From Sphingomonadales bacterium 32-65-25 (GTDB lineage Bacteria > Pseudomonadota > Alphaproteobacteria > Sphingomonadales > Sphingomonadaceae): a stretch of DNA of 64,000 nt. The stretch is taken from NCBI GenBank assembly GCA_002280855.1, contig NCEU01000005.1, forward strand, positions 1 through 64,000. Direction: 5' to 3'. The position numbers and the translations under genes are program-made. Position 1 is the stretch's first letter. Each line of letters begins with the position of its first letter. The notes below the pieces were generated by a model that searched no databases, was not told where the DNA came from, and saw only the letters and a program-made list of their open reading frames with translations. This document shows positions 35,446 to 43,957 of the stretch, piece after piece.

Positions 35446-36345
35446 ATGGTGCAGCCCTCGCTCAGCCTGAAACCCGCTCTCGATGCGATCGGCAAGGCCA
35501 TCGATCAGCGGTTCGATCGGCTGCTGGCCGTGCCGGATGACAGCCGCGCCCGCCTGTATGAAGCCATGCGCCATGCGACGATCGGCGGCGGCAAACGCAT
35601 GCGGCCGCTGCTGGTGATTGCGGCCTGCGATATATTCCATGTGCCACGCGAACAGGCGCTCAGGGTCGCGCTCGCGATTGAATGCATCCATGTCTACAGC
35701 CTGATCCACGACGATCTGCCGTGCATGGACGATGATGACCTGCGCCGCGGCAAGCCCACCGTGCACAAGGCTTTCGATGAAGCCACCGCCGTGCTGGCCG
35801 GCGATTGCCTGCACGATCTGGCCTTTGAAATCCTGGCCGATCCCGCCACCCACGAAGATCCCGTCGCCCGGCTGGAACTCATCACCCAACTTGCCGTCCA
35901 GTCCGGCCCGGCCGGCATGGCTGGCGGCCAGATGATGGACCTGGTTGCCGGCGACGTGACCTATGATCTGGCCGGCATCACCCGGCTGCAGCAGCTGAAA
36001 ACCGGCGCCTTGATTGTTTGGTGCCTGGAAGCCGGCGCCATCATGGGCCGGGCATCAGACGCCAACAAGAAGAGCCTGCGCGCTTATGCCCGCGATCTGG
36101 GCCTCGCGTTCCAGATCGCCGATGATCTGCTCGACGTGGAAGGCGAGTCCGCCAAGACCGGCAAGGCCGTGCAGAAGGATGCCGCCGCCGGCAAGGCAAC
36201 GTTCGTTTCGCTGCTGGGGGTCGAACGTGCCCGCAGCCAGGCCAATGCGCTGATCGATCAGGCCATCGCCCATCTTTCCGGTTTCGGCCCGGAGGCTGAT
36301 CTGCTGCGCGGCATTGCGCGTTTCGCTGTCGAGCGTGATCGGTAA
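35446..36345 (+). CDS. ispA: Polyprenyl synthetase (farnesyl diphosphate synthase)
   Basis: The 299-residue enzyme condenses isopentenyl diphosphate into farnesyl diphosphate. The two Asp-rich motifs are SLIHDDLPCMDDDDLRRGK and LAFQIADDLLDVEG; GGGKRMRPLL is also conserved. The start follows xseB closely. dxs does not follow; coaD is 13 bp downstream, with the TAAGGAG of the stop codon providing the coaD ribosome binding site. Confidence 0.94.
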   Translation: MVQPSLSLKPALDAIGKAIDQRFDRLLAVPDDSRARLYEAMRHATIGGGKRMRPLLVIAACDIFHVPREQALRVALAIECIHVYSLIHDDLPCMDDDDLRRGKPTVHKAFDEATAVLAGDCLHDLAFEILADPATHEDPVARLELITQLAVQSGPAGMAGGQMMDLVAGDVTYDLAGITRLQQLKTGALIVWCLEAGAIMGRASDANKKSLRAYARDLGLAFQIADDLLDVEGESAKTGKAVQKDAAAGKATFVSLLGVERARSQANALIDQAIAHLSGFGPEADLLRGIARFAVERDR

Positions 36346-36357
36346 GGAGCAAGCCTC

Positions 36358-36858
36358 ATGACCCGTATTGGCGTCTATCCCGGCACCTTCGATCCGATGA
36401 CCCTTGGCCATATGGACATCATCCGCCGTGGCGCGCGGCTGGTGGACCGGCTGGTGATTGGTGTCGCCACCAACCCATCGAAATCACCGATGTTCACGCT
36501 GGCGGAGCGCAAGGCGCAGATCATCCGCGAGACGGCCGACATCCCCAACGTGGACGTTGCCGATTTTGATGAGCTGCTGATGAGCTTTGCCGAGCGGCTG
36601 GGCGCCACCGTGATCGTGCGCGGCCTGCGCGGTGCCGGCGATTTCGAATATGAGTTCCAGATGACCGGCATGAACCGGGCACTGAATGACGATATCGAGC
36701 AGGTATTTCTGATGGCCGATGTCGCCTTGCAGCCGATCGCTTCACGTCTGGTCAAGGAAATTGCTGTTTATGGTGGCGACATCCGCAAGTTCGTCCCGCC
36801 CCGCATCGCAGCCGATGTGGTGGCCAGGGTCGCGGAAACCGGATTGAAAGGCCAATGA
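36358..36858 (+). CDS. coaD: Phosphopantetheine adenylyltransferase
   Basis: The 166-residue enzyme makes dephospho-CoA from 4'-phosphopantetheine and ATP. TRIGVYPGTFDPMTLGHMDI holds the T/HxGH nucleotidyltransferase motif; RGLRGAGDFEYEFQM is the substrate site. AAGGAG at the end of ispA is the ribosome binding site. The stop overlaps the start of the cyclophilin gene. Confidence 0.97.
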   Translation: MTRIGVYPGTFDPMTLGHMDIIRRGARLVDRLVIGVATNPSKSPMFTLAERKAQIIRETADIPNVDVADFDELLMSFAERLGATVIVRGLRGAGDFEYEFQMTGMNRALNDDIEQVFLMADVALQPIASRLVKEIAVYGGDIRKFVPPRIAADVVARVAETGLKGQ

Positions 36859-37601
36859 TGCGATTGCCGTTGCTGATTGCTGCTGTGTTCACTCTGGCTG
36901 CCGGACCGGCTCTGGCCCAGCAACAGCGCATCGATCCCAAGGATCTGAAGGCCCCGCCCAAGCTGCCGGAAATGGCAGCGCCGTCCAATATCGCCGGCAT
37001 GATCGCCCAGGTGGACCAGGAAAATATCCTGGTGCTCGATCTGTCGTCGGGCGGCCGCGTCAAGATCGTCATGCGCCCGGATGTAGCGCCCAAGCATGTG
37101 GAGCGCATTCGCACGCTGGCGCGCCAGGGTTTTTACGATGGCACCGTCTTCCACCGCGTAATCGATGGCTTCATGGCGCAGGGCGGTGATCCCACCGGCA
37201 CCGGCACCGGCGGTTCCAAGCTCGACGATCTGAAGGCCGAATTCAACGATCTGCCGCACGTGCGCGGCGCTGCCGCCATGGCGCGTTCGCAAAGCGACGA
37301 CAGCGCCAACAGCCAGTTTTATATCGTGCTGATGCCCGCCCTGAAGCTGGATCGCACCTACACCGTGTGGGGCCGCGTGGTAGAAGGCATGGCCTATGTG
37401 GACGGCATCGAAAAGGGCGAGCCGCCGGAAAATCCCAGCCGCATCATCAAGGCCAGCATCGCGGCCGACAAGGTGCCGCCGCCCGATTTTGCAGCGCTGA
37501 AAGCCAAGGCCTCGCCGATTCCGGCGGGTGTGCTGAACCTGCCGCCACCGGCATCCGGCCCGGCAACTACCACGCAATCGGGGCCGCAGCCGCCCCGCTG
37601 A
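36855..37601 (+). CDS. Exported peptidyl-prolyl isomerase, cyclophilin type
   Basis: The 248-residue protein has a signal peptide (MMRLPLLIAAVFTLAAGPALA), then a short linker and the cyclophilin fold: FYDGTVFHRVIDGFMAQGGD, SANSQFYIVL, and YTVWGRVVEGM. The C-terminus is proline-rich. It probably folds proteins in the periplasm. The first ATG overlaps the coaD stop; a second ATG follows immediately. Confidence 0.92.
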   Translation: MMRLPLLIAAVFTLAAGPALAQQQRIDPKDLKAPPKLPEMAAPSNIAGMIAQVDQENILVLDLSSGGRVKIVMRPDVAPKHVERIRTLARQGFYDGTVFHRVIDGFMAQGGDPTGTGTGGSKLDDLKAEFNDLPHVRGAAAMARSQSDDSANSQFYIVLMPALKLDRTYTVWGRVVEGMAYVDGIEKGEPPENPSRIIKASIAADKVPPPDFAALKAKASPIPAGVLNLPPPASGPATTTQSGPQPPR

Positions 37602-37640
37602 GCCCCTCCCTCTTCCTCCGACCAAAGGGCTGTTCCCCCG

Positions 37641-38690
37641 ATGCTGGTTGATGATTTCGATTTCCATTTGCCCGAAGACCGCATCGCGCTGCGGCCGGTG
37701 ATCCCGCGCGACAGCGCCCGGCTGCTGACCGTACGCGGCAGGGATGTCGGTGTGTTGGACGATCTCCACTTCAGCGATCTGCCCGGCCAGCTGCGCCCTG
37801 GCGACGTGCTGGTGGTGAATGACACCCGCGTGATCCCGGCGCAATTGTTCGCCAAGGTGGGCGAAGCCGCGATTGGTGTGACACTGCACAAGCGCGAAAC
37901 TGGCAACCGCTGGTGGAGTTTCGTCAAGAACGCCCGCCGTCTGAAACCAGGCACCCGCGTGGACTTCAGCCAGGGCGGCAGCGCCATGCTGATCGGCGAG
38001 GTGATCGAAAAGGCCGACGAGGGCGGCGTGCTCTGGCAGTTCGAGACGGCAGGCCAGCCGCTGGAATCGGCGTTACACAGCGTGGGCGAGATGCCGCTGC
38101 CGCCCTATATCGCCCGCCGGCGTGACATTGATGCCCAGGATTTCAGCGATTACCAGACTCTGCACGCCGCCAAGGATGGTGCCGTGGCCGCCCCCACCGC
38201 CGGCCTGCATTTCACCCCGCGCCTGTGGTCTGCCCTGCACGCAGCCGGCATCTCGCGCGAGACCGTGACGCTGCACGTGGGTGCCGGCACCTTCCTGCCG
38301 GTGAAGGCCGACAGGATCGAAGATCACCAGATGCACGCCGAATGGGGCAGCATCGATGATCAGACCGCGCTGCGCCTCAACGCCGCCAGGGCCACGGGCG
38401 GTCGCATCATTGCCGTGGGCACCACAAGCTTGCGTCTGCTTGAATCCGCCGCCGACAAGGGCGGTGCCATCCGGGCATTTTCGGGCGACACCTCGATCTT
38501 CATCACGCCCGGCTATCGCTGGAAAGCCATCGACGGCCTGATCACCAACTTCCACCTGCCGCGCTCGACCCTGTTCATGCTGGTCAGTGCGCTGATGGGG
38601 TTGGACGTGATGCGCAAGGCTTACGCCCATGCCATTGAGAATGAATATCGCTTCTACAGTTATGGCGACGGCAGCCTGTTGCTGCCCTGA
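37641..38690 (+). CDS. queA: tRNA preQ1(34) S-adenosylmethionine ribosyltransferase-isomerase
   Basis: The 349-residue enzyme adds the epoxycyclopentane ring to 7-aminomethyl-deazaguanine in tRNA during queuosine synthesis. It has [45 protein letters not shown] and the C-terminal [17 protein letters not shown]. tgt, which often follows queA, is not in this window; a small unknown gene follows after 127 bp. Confidence 0.95.
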   Translation: MLVDDFDFHLPEDRIALRPVIPRDSARLLTVRGRDVGVLDDLHFSDLPGQLRPGDVLVVNDTRVIPAQLFAKVGEAAIGVTLHKRETGNRWWSFVKNARRLKPGTRVDFSQGGSAMLIGEVIEKADEGGVLWQFETAGQPLESALHSVGEMPLPPYIARRRDIDAQDFSDYQTLHAAKDGAVAAPTAGLHFTPRLWSALHAAGISRETVTLHVGAGTFLPVKADRIEDHQMHAEWGSIDDQTALRLNAARATGGRIIAVGTTSLRLLESAADKGGAIRAFSGDTSIFITPGYRWKAIDGLITNFHLPRSTLFMLVSALMGLDVMRKAYAHAIENEYRFYSYGDGSLLLP

Positions 38691-38817
38691 TCACGACGCG
38701 GGCAACCGGAGTAGCTGAAGCCGAAGCTCTGCGCAGGCGACAGCAACGCATTCATTTTGGTTAAATATTGGCAAATTACTATTGTCGAATCGATTCAGCC
38801 CACCCTAGGGTGCCGGC

Positions 38818-39159
38818 ATGGCTGATTATCGCGTTTCCAAAGTCGAAATTCTTCCCGGCAGTGATGGCTATGTGGCTGAACGGCTGGGTGGCAGTGGCTG
38901 GTCTGATGTTGCCGTCAACATCATGGCCTATATCCGCCGCAATCAGCACGCGTTCCTGATGGCCACGCCCGAAGGCGACGCGCGGTTTGTGGTGATGCGC
39001 GATGCCGCCGGTGCCGAATGCCTGGTGGCCACTCTGGCCGATGGCCAGCTTGTGACGCTGAACAGCATGCAGACCGTGGTTCGGCCCGCGCCGGTACAGC
39101 CGGCCCGGCCGCTGTTCCAGCAGCTGTTCCGTTTCCTGGGCGCCGGTTCCCGCCCTTAA
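38818..39159 (+). CDS. Small unknown protein, DUF3892-like, related to the protein at 50823
   Basis: The 113-residue protein begins MADYRVSKVEILPGSDGYVA and continues with GGSGWSD, a short helix and a beta-rich part. The N-terminal 46 residues align without gaps to the protein at 50823 (13 identities, including Y4, V6, S7, G17, R22, G25, G27, W28, H44, F46), and an RDxAG motif follows in both. The C-terminal helix LFQQLFRFL is also matched in position. It resembles DUF3892 at low confidence. The upstream 38691-38817 stretch holds TTTTGGTTAA (38755-38764), which occurs in the reverse orientation before the 50823 gene. It is followed by the GreA/B-like gene after 86 bp. Confidence 0.7.
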   Translation: MADYRVSKVEILPGSDGYVAERLGGSGWSDVAVNIMAYIRRNQHAFLMATPEGDARFVVMRDAAGAECLVATLADGQLVTLNSMQTVVRPAPVQPARPLFQQLFRFLGAGSRP

Positions 39160-39245
39160 CCTGACCGGGCAGCGCGCGGGGGCCCACCCTTGCGCCTTCG
39201 TCACGCGAAGTGGCATGGTCCCTTCTCACCGAGAGTTGCCCCGCG

Positions 39246-39725
39246 ATGAGTGTTGCCTTCACCAAGGAATCCGATGCCGAGGCGGTTGCCGCCGATCTGC
39301 CAGACCGGCCGATCCCGGCGCACGCCAATCTGGTGACGGCGCGCGGCCTCGCCCGGATCGAAACCGAGCTGTCCGCCGCGCGGGCCGCCTATGCCGCCGC
39401 GCAAGCCGGAGACCAGATCAGCAGCGACCGCACCGCCATGGCGCGCGCCACCCGCGACCTGCGCTACTGGTCGGCCCGGCGCGCCTCGGCGCAGCTGGTC
39501 GAGCCGCGCACCAGCGCTGACAGCATCAGCTTTGGCCACAGTGTCAGCTTCGAACGCGCCGATGGCCGCATCCAGACCTATGCCATTGTTGGCGATGATG
39601 AAGCCGATCCGCACCAAGGCAGCGTCAGCTATGTCTCGCCGCTGGCCCGCGCCGTGATGGGCAAAAGCGTTGGCGATGTCGTGACTCTGGCCGGCCAAGA
39701 GGTTGAAATCGTCGCAATCGTCTAA
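39246..39725 (+). CDS. GreA/GreB-family transcription factor lacking the usual acidic tip
   Basis: The 159-residue protein has a GreA-like two-part structure: N-terminal coiled-coil TARGLARIETELSAARAAY with DRTAMARATRDLRYWSARR, and a C-terminal FKBP-like domain with FGHSVSFERADG, IVGDDEADPHQGSVSYVSPL, and VGDVVTL. In place of the DLSENAEY-type acidic tip that acts in RNA cleavage, the tip region reads GDQISSDRT. It may therefore bind RNA polymerase without promoting cleavage, or need another residue set. The start MSVAFTKES at 39246 is preferred over an upstream frame to 39210. Confidence 0.83.
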   Translation: MSVAFTKESDAEAVAADLPDRPIPAHANLVTARGLARIETELSAARAAYAAAQAGDQISSDRTAMARATRDLRYWSARRASAQLVEPRTSADSISFGHSVSFERADGRIQTYAIVGDDEADPHQGSVSYVSPLARAVMGKSVGDVVTLAGQEVEIVAIV

Positions 39726-40087
39726 CCAGACGCGTTCATCGTCCAGTTCGCCAGCACCAGGAAGGCGCTGCCCCCCACAAAGGCGTGCGCCGCCAGCGCC
39801 GGGCCCAGCACGTCGGGTCGCGGCTTGGCCATGATGCCGGCAAACAGGCCGGTGACCACGGCAAAGCCCAGCAGCAGCAAAGCGATGGTGGCATTGTCGG
39901 AAAGCGCTTCGTTGCCGCGGCTGATCCGCGTCACCAGCATCACCACTTCCAGCCCGCCAAAGCCGGTCAGCAGATGGATGGCCTGCACTGCCTTGGGCGG
40001 TCGCTTGCTGCTGAGAAAATACCAGCCCAGCACCAGCCCCAGCGCCACCGTCGTTCCATAGATGATGATCGGCAACCAGACCTGCAT
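39722..40087 (-). CDS. Small membrane protein of unknown function
   Basis: This 121-residue protein has about four hydrophobic helices (WLPIIIYGTTVALGLVLGWY near the start, VVMLVT, ATIALLLLGFAVVTGLFAGI, and AFVGGSAFLVLANW near the end). No family is recognised. It converges with the GreA/B-like gene, overlapping by 4 bp at the 3' ends. The frame runs upstream to 40165, but that part would be unlikely to be membrane-inserted; ATG 40087 is chosen. Confidence 0.6.
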   Translation of the reverse strand: MQVWLPIIIYGTTVALGLVLGWYFLSSKRPPKAVQAIHLLTGFGGLEVVMLVTRISRGNEALSDNATIALLLLGFAVVTGLFAGIMAKPRPDVLGPALAAHAFVGGSAFLVLANWTMNASG

Positions 40088-40193
40088 CGATGCGCCTCCC
40101 TTGATTCCGGCGGATACACGAGACGGGCGGAGGGTGCCAGTTGCGCCAAATGGCCGATTGGGCATGGCCCATTTTCCAGCTTAAACAGGCGCC

Positions 40194-40736
40194 ATGAACC
40201 CCTCCCCCTTTGCCGGCAGAGATCGCGCCGCGCTGCGCAAGCATTTGTCCAGTTACTGGAAGATGGAGGCCGGCAATGTGCTGCTGGTGCCGCTGATTGT
40301 CTGGGCGATGGTGTGGTCGGCCGGGGATGCGCCGGATGCGGCCATGTGGCTGGGTGCGGCGGCCTGTTCGTTTATGCTGGTGGTCGGCACGGCGGCCTGG
40401 CTGCTGGTGCTGGCCGGGCTGGACGGCAAACCAGCACAGGCCGCAAAGCTGATCGCCTTCTGTGCCCGGGCTGAAATCGTATCGCTGCTGCTGCTCGGCG
40501 CCGCCACGTTGGCTGCTGCCAGCGCCGTCATTGCCAGCGGCTGGCCGCCGCGCACGATCGCGGCCGCCGGGCTCACCCTGCTCGGCTGGCTGGAATATGT
40601 GAATTACTACCACTGGCAGTTGCAGAATTTCGACAGCCGGATCGATGCCAGGCGCCTGGCCGCCGGGCGCGGCCTGCGCCGGGCCCACATGGGCCGCGCG
40701 GTGCGGGCCTGGCGGGCGCGCCGGCACAGGAACTGA
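40194..40736 (+). CDS. Membrane protein of unknown function
   Basis: This 180-residue protein has four predicted transmembrane helices (LLVPLIVWAMVW, AAACSFMLVVGTAAWLLVLAG, IVSLLLLGAATLAAASAVIA and TIAAAGLTLLGWLEYV) and a basic C-terminus (RRHRN). The last part, YYHWQLQNFD, is aromatic. No family is recognised. It is followed by mgtE after 75 bp. Confidence 0.6.
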   Translation: MNPSPFAGRDRAALRKHLSSYWKMEAGNVLLVPLIVWAMVWSAGDAPDAAMWLGAAACSFMLVVGTAAWLLVLAGLDGKPAQAAKLIAFCARAEIVSLLLLGAATLAAASAVIASGWPPRTIAAAGLTLLGWLEYVNYYHWQLQNFDSRIDARRLAAGRGLRRAHMGRAVRAWRARRHRN

Positions 40737-40811
40737 ACCAGAGTGCGGCGCATTTGCAGGGCCAGCGTGCCGGGCTGGCGCTGCCGGCAAAGGCGCGTAT
40801 AACCCGTCGCC

Positions 40812-42221
40812 GTGAACGACGATCTGCGTCTTGATCCGCGCGCCGACGAGGCACCGGACGCGCTGGAAGAGGGCCGGCTGAGCCGCGCCTTTGTCAGCGA
40901 CGTTGCTGCTGCACTGGACAGCGGCGACGACGATGGGGTGCGCGCGCTGGTCAGCCCGCTGCACCCGGCCGACGTCGCCGATCTGTTTGCCGCCATTCCC
41001 GCAGATGCCCGCGTCCCGCTGGCCGATGCGCTGGGCGATTTGCTCAATGCCGAAGTCATCGCCGAACTTGATGATTATGTGCGCGAGGACGTGCTGGATG
41101 CGCTGTCGCCGGGCGAAGTGGCCGAGGTCGTCACCCAGCTCGATACCGACGACGCCGTGGCCGTTATCGAGGATCTGGAAGCCGACGAACAACGCGAGGT
41201 GCTGCGCGCGCTGGCCCCTGAAGACCGTGCCGACATCGAAGCCGCCCTGAATTACCCCGATGAATCCGCCGGCCGCCTGATGCAGCGCGACCTGGTGGCG
41301 GTGACCGAAACGATGAGCGTGGGCGGCGTGATCGATCGCATCCGCGCCAGCATCGATCCGGCCACGGACTTCTGGGAAATCTTCGTCGTCGATATCGTCG
41401 GCCGCCCCATCGGCACCATGCGGCTGTCGTGGTTGCTCACTGCCCCGCCCGATCTGATGGTCGGCGATGTCATGAAGCGGGAGCAGACGCTGATCCCGGT
41501 CACCATGGACCAGGAAGAAGTGGCGCTGATCTTCCAGAAATATGCGCTGATTTCCGCCGCCGTGGTGGATGATGCCGGCAAGCTCGTCGGTGTCATCACC
41601 GTCGACGACGTGGTGCACATCATCCAGGCCGAAGCTGGCGAGGACGTGCTGAAACTGTCGGGCGCCGGCGATGGCGACATCAACGAGCCGGTGTTCAGCA
41701 CCTATCGCACCCGTTCACGCTGGCTGGTCGCCAATCTGATCACCGGGCTGGTATCGGCCAGCGTGATCGGGGCGTTTTCAGCCAGCATCGAAGCGCTGGT
41801 GGCGCTGGCGGCGCTGTCGCCGATCGTCGCCAGCGTGGGCGGCAATGCCGGCAATCAGACAATGGCCGTCACCGTGCGCGCGCTCGCCACCAATCAACTG
41901 ACCGACAGCAACACGCGCCGCACCATCTGGCGGGAAATCCGCGTGGCCTGCCTCAATGGCCTGACGCTGGCCGTGCTGATGGGGCTGGGCGTTGTGTTGG
42001 TGCTGGGCAACAGCAACCTGGGCCTGGTGATCGCCGCGGCAATGCTGTTCAATATCGTGGTTGCCGGGATGGCCGGGGTGATGGTGCCGCTCACCCTCGA
42101 TCGGCTGGAGGCGGATCCGGCGGTGGCATCTTCGGTGTTTGTGACGATGATCACCGATAGCATGGGCTTCTTCGCCTTCCTCGGCCTCGCCACGCTGGTG
42201 GGCGTCCAGTACCTCGGCTGA
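40812..42221 (+). CDS. mgtE: Magnesium transporter MgtE
   Basis: The 469-residue protein has the N-terminal superhelical domain, two CBS domains (about 150-270, with VMKREQTLIPVT and ITVDDVVHI), and five transmembrane helices. The signature stretch ASVGGNAGNQTMAVTVRALA is in the pore helix region. Start is GTG at 40812 without a ribosome binding site; TATAAC lies eight bases upstream (40798-40803), so the transcript may be leaderless. The stop overlaps the DUF1489 start (TGATG). Confidence 0.94.
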   Translation: MNDDLRLDPRADEAPDALEEGRLSRAFVSDVAAALDSGDDDGVRALVSPLHPADVADLFAAIPADARVPLADALGDLLNAEVIAELDDYVREDVLDALSPGEVAEVVTQLDTDDAVAVIEDLEADEQREVLRALAPEDRADIEAALNYPDESAGRLMQRDLVAVTETMSVGGVIDRIRASIDPATDFWEIFVVDIVGRPIGTMRLSWLLTAPPDLMVGDVMKREQTLIPVTMDQEEVALIFQKYALISAAVVDDAGKLVGVITVDDVVHIIQAEAGEDVLKLSGAGDGDINEPVFSTYRTRSRWLVANLITGLVSASVIGAFSASIEALVALAALSPIVASVGGNAGNQTMAVTVRALATNQLTDSNTRRTIWREIRVACLNGLTLAVLMGLGVVLVLGNSNLGLVIAAAMLFNIVVAGMAGVMVPLTLDRLEADPAVASSVFVTMITDSMGFFAFLGLATLVGVQYLG

Positions 42222-42631
42222 TGCTGAATCTGACGAAAGTGGCCGCCGGCTGCCCCGATATCGAGACGTTGGCGGCGCGGCAGGCGCATTGGTGGGGCGC
42301 GGGCCGTGCCGGTGCCCACACCCGCTTCATGCCGAAACGCGCCGAAGAACTTATTGGCGGGTCAATCTTCTGGATCATCGGGCACCGGCTGGTGGCGCGG
42401 CAGATGATCCTGTCCATCGCCATGGCCAGCACCGATTGGGGGCCAAAATGCGCCATCGAACTGCAGCCAGGCCCGGTGCCGGTACAGCCCCGCCCCTACC
42501 GCGCCCACCAGGGCTGGCGCTATCTGGAGGCAGCCGATGCGCCAACCGATTTCGATGGCGGCCCCAGCGACGGCGTGGAAGCCCTGCCAGCCGGCATGGT
42601 GCGGGAATTGCAAAGCCTGTGGCTTCTCTAA
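42221..42631 (+). CDS. DUF1489 family protein
   Basis: The 136-residue protein matches DUF1489, common in alphaproteobacteria: LTKVAAGCPDIETLAARQ, MPKRAEELIGGSIFWII, GHRLVARQ and ALPAGMVRELQSLWLL. Function unknown. Its ATG overlaps the mgtE stop codon, suggesting co-expression. Confidence 0.9.
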   Translation: MLNLTKVAAGCPDIETLAARQAHWWGAGRAGAHTRFMPKRAEELIGGSIFWIIGHRLVARQMILSIAMASTDWGPKCAIELQPGPVPVQPRPYRAHQGWRYLEAADAPTDFDGGPSDGVEALPAGMVRELQSLWLL

Positions 42632-42664
42632 ATCGTCTGGCTGCTATAGGCCTTTAACACAGCC

Positions 42665-42693
42665 TTGACCTTTGGCTGTGCTGGCGGCATACA
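42665..42693 (+). promoter_or_regulatory. Candidate promoter for the GntR gene, start at or near ATG
   Basis: TTGACC (42665-42670, preceded by C) and CATACA (42688-42693) are separated by 17 bp. Only seven bases separate the -10 box from the ATG at 42701, pointing to a leaderless transcript, as for xseB. Confidence 0.4.
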
Positions 42694-42700
42694 ACAGTGC

Positions 42701-43036
42701 ATGTTCGCCACCGATCGTCCCATCTACCGCCAGATCCGCGATTTGATCATCGATCGCATCCTCACGCTGGGTGATGGTGCCATGTTGCCGTCGGTGCGCG
42801 CTCTGGCGGCGGAAGCCGGCGTGAACCCGCTCACTGTCGCCAAGGCCTATCAGGATCTGCAAGTCACCGGCCTGGTACGGGCACGCAAGGGCGTTGGCCT
42901 GTTTGCCGCCGATGGTGCGCTGAACAATCTGCTCACCCAGGAACGCCACCAGTTCCTCACCGAGGAATGGCCGCGCGTTCAGGCCCGCATCGCCCAGCTT
43001 GGGCTGGACGTGACGGACCTACTCGAACAGGCTTAG
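42701..43036 (+). CDS. GntR family regulator (YtrA-like)
   Basis: This 111-residue regulator is a GntR winged helix without a large effector domain: RPIYRQIRDLIIDRIL, GAMLPSVRALAAEAGVNPLT and VAKAYQDLQVTGLVRARKG, with a short helical C-terminus. This is the YtrA subfamily, which usually regulates an adjacent ABC transporter; no such transporter follows. The start ATG at 42701 is preferred over an upstream in-frame start. Confidence 0.88.
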   Translation: MFATDRPIYRQIRDLIIDRILTLGDGAMLPSVRALAAEAGVNPLTVAKAYQDLQVTGLVRARKGVGLFAADGALNNLLTQERHQFLTEEWPRVQARIAQLGLDVTDLLEQA

Positions 43037-43056
43037 GCGCGCTTACCAGCGTTCCA

Positions 43057-43956
43057 TCACCACTTTTCTTCTGGCCACCACGGAAACACGTTTTCCGGCA
43101 TGTTCTGGCTCACCGTGTCCGGATAGGCCGGCGGGCGCTTTTCGAGGAAGCTGACCACGCCTTCCTTGGCATCTCCCGAGCGGCCGCGCATGTAGACCAT
43201 CTTTGAATCGAGCCGGTGCGCATCCCACGGGCTTGGCGCGCCCGCGATGCGCCACAACATCTGCCGGGTGAGTGCCACCGACACCGGTGCCGTGTTCTCG
43301 GCAATCTCCAGCGCCAGCGCACGGGCGGCCGGCAGCAGATCGTCCGGCGCATGGGTGGAACGGACGAGGCCGCCTTTCAGCGCTTCGGCGGCATCGAACA
43401 CGCGGCCGGTCATGCACCATTCCAGCGCCTGCGGCAGGCCAACCAGCTTGGAGAGGAACCAGCTCGACCCGGCTTCCGGCACGATGCCGCGGCGAGCAAA
43501 GACGAAGCCGAAACGCGCCGTGTCGCTGGCCAGCCGCATGTCCATGGCCAATTGCATGGTGACACCGATGCCCACCGCCGGGCCGTTCACGGCGGCAATC
43601 ACCGGTTTCAGGCTGCGGAAGATGCGCATGGTGAGTTGCCCGCCGCCATCGCGGGTGGCCGGGTGGCTCCAGTCGATGCTGCCATCGTCCTGCATCGGAT
43701 TGGCACTGCGGGCACCGCCCAGCTTCTCGTAATCAAAGGTGGCGGCGCCCGCCGAGAGATCCGCCCCGGCGCAGAAAGCGCGACCGCGGCCGGTGACAAT
43801 GACCACCTTCACCTGATCATTGGCGTCGGTTTCATCGAACGCCGCGATCATCTCGGTCATCATCACGCCGGTGAAGGCGTTCAACTTCTCCGGCCGATCG
43901 AGCGTGATGGTGGCGATGGGGCCGTCGATATCGAGGGTGATCTGGGTATAGGTCAT
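43057..43956 (-). CDS. Enoyl-CoA hydratase/isomerase family protein
   Basis: The 299-residue crotonase has TLDRPEKLNAFTG, RAFCAGADLSAG, VNGPAVGIGVTMQLAMDM, and the catalytic Glu in RRGIVPEAGSSWFLSKLV. It probably hydrates an enoyl-CoA in fatty acid breakdown. It is one base downstream of the thiolase gene, so the two form an operon. Confidence 0.91.
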   Translation of the reverse strand: MTYTQITLDIDGPIATITLDRPEKLNAFTGVMMTEMIAAFDETDANDQVKVVIVTGRGRAFCAGADLSAGAATFDYEKLGGARSANPMQDDGSIDWSHPATRDGGGQLTMRIFRSLKPVIAAVNGPAVGIGVTMQLAMDMRLASDTARFGFVFARRGIVPEAGSSWFLSKLVGLPQALEWCMTGRVFDAAEALKGGLVRSTHAPDDLLPAARALALEIAENTAPVSVALTRQMLWRIAGAPSPWDAHRLDSKMVYMRGRSGDAKEGVVSFLEKRPPAYPDTVSQNMPENVFPWWPEEKW

Positions 43957-43957
43957 G

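Noticed and set aside
39201-41618. An 805-codon open frame on the minus strand
   Set aside because: It lies across the GreA/B-like gene, two membrane protein genes and mgtE, which have clear family motifs on their own frames. The frame is open because of high GC and codon bias.
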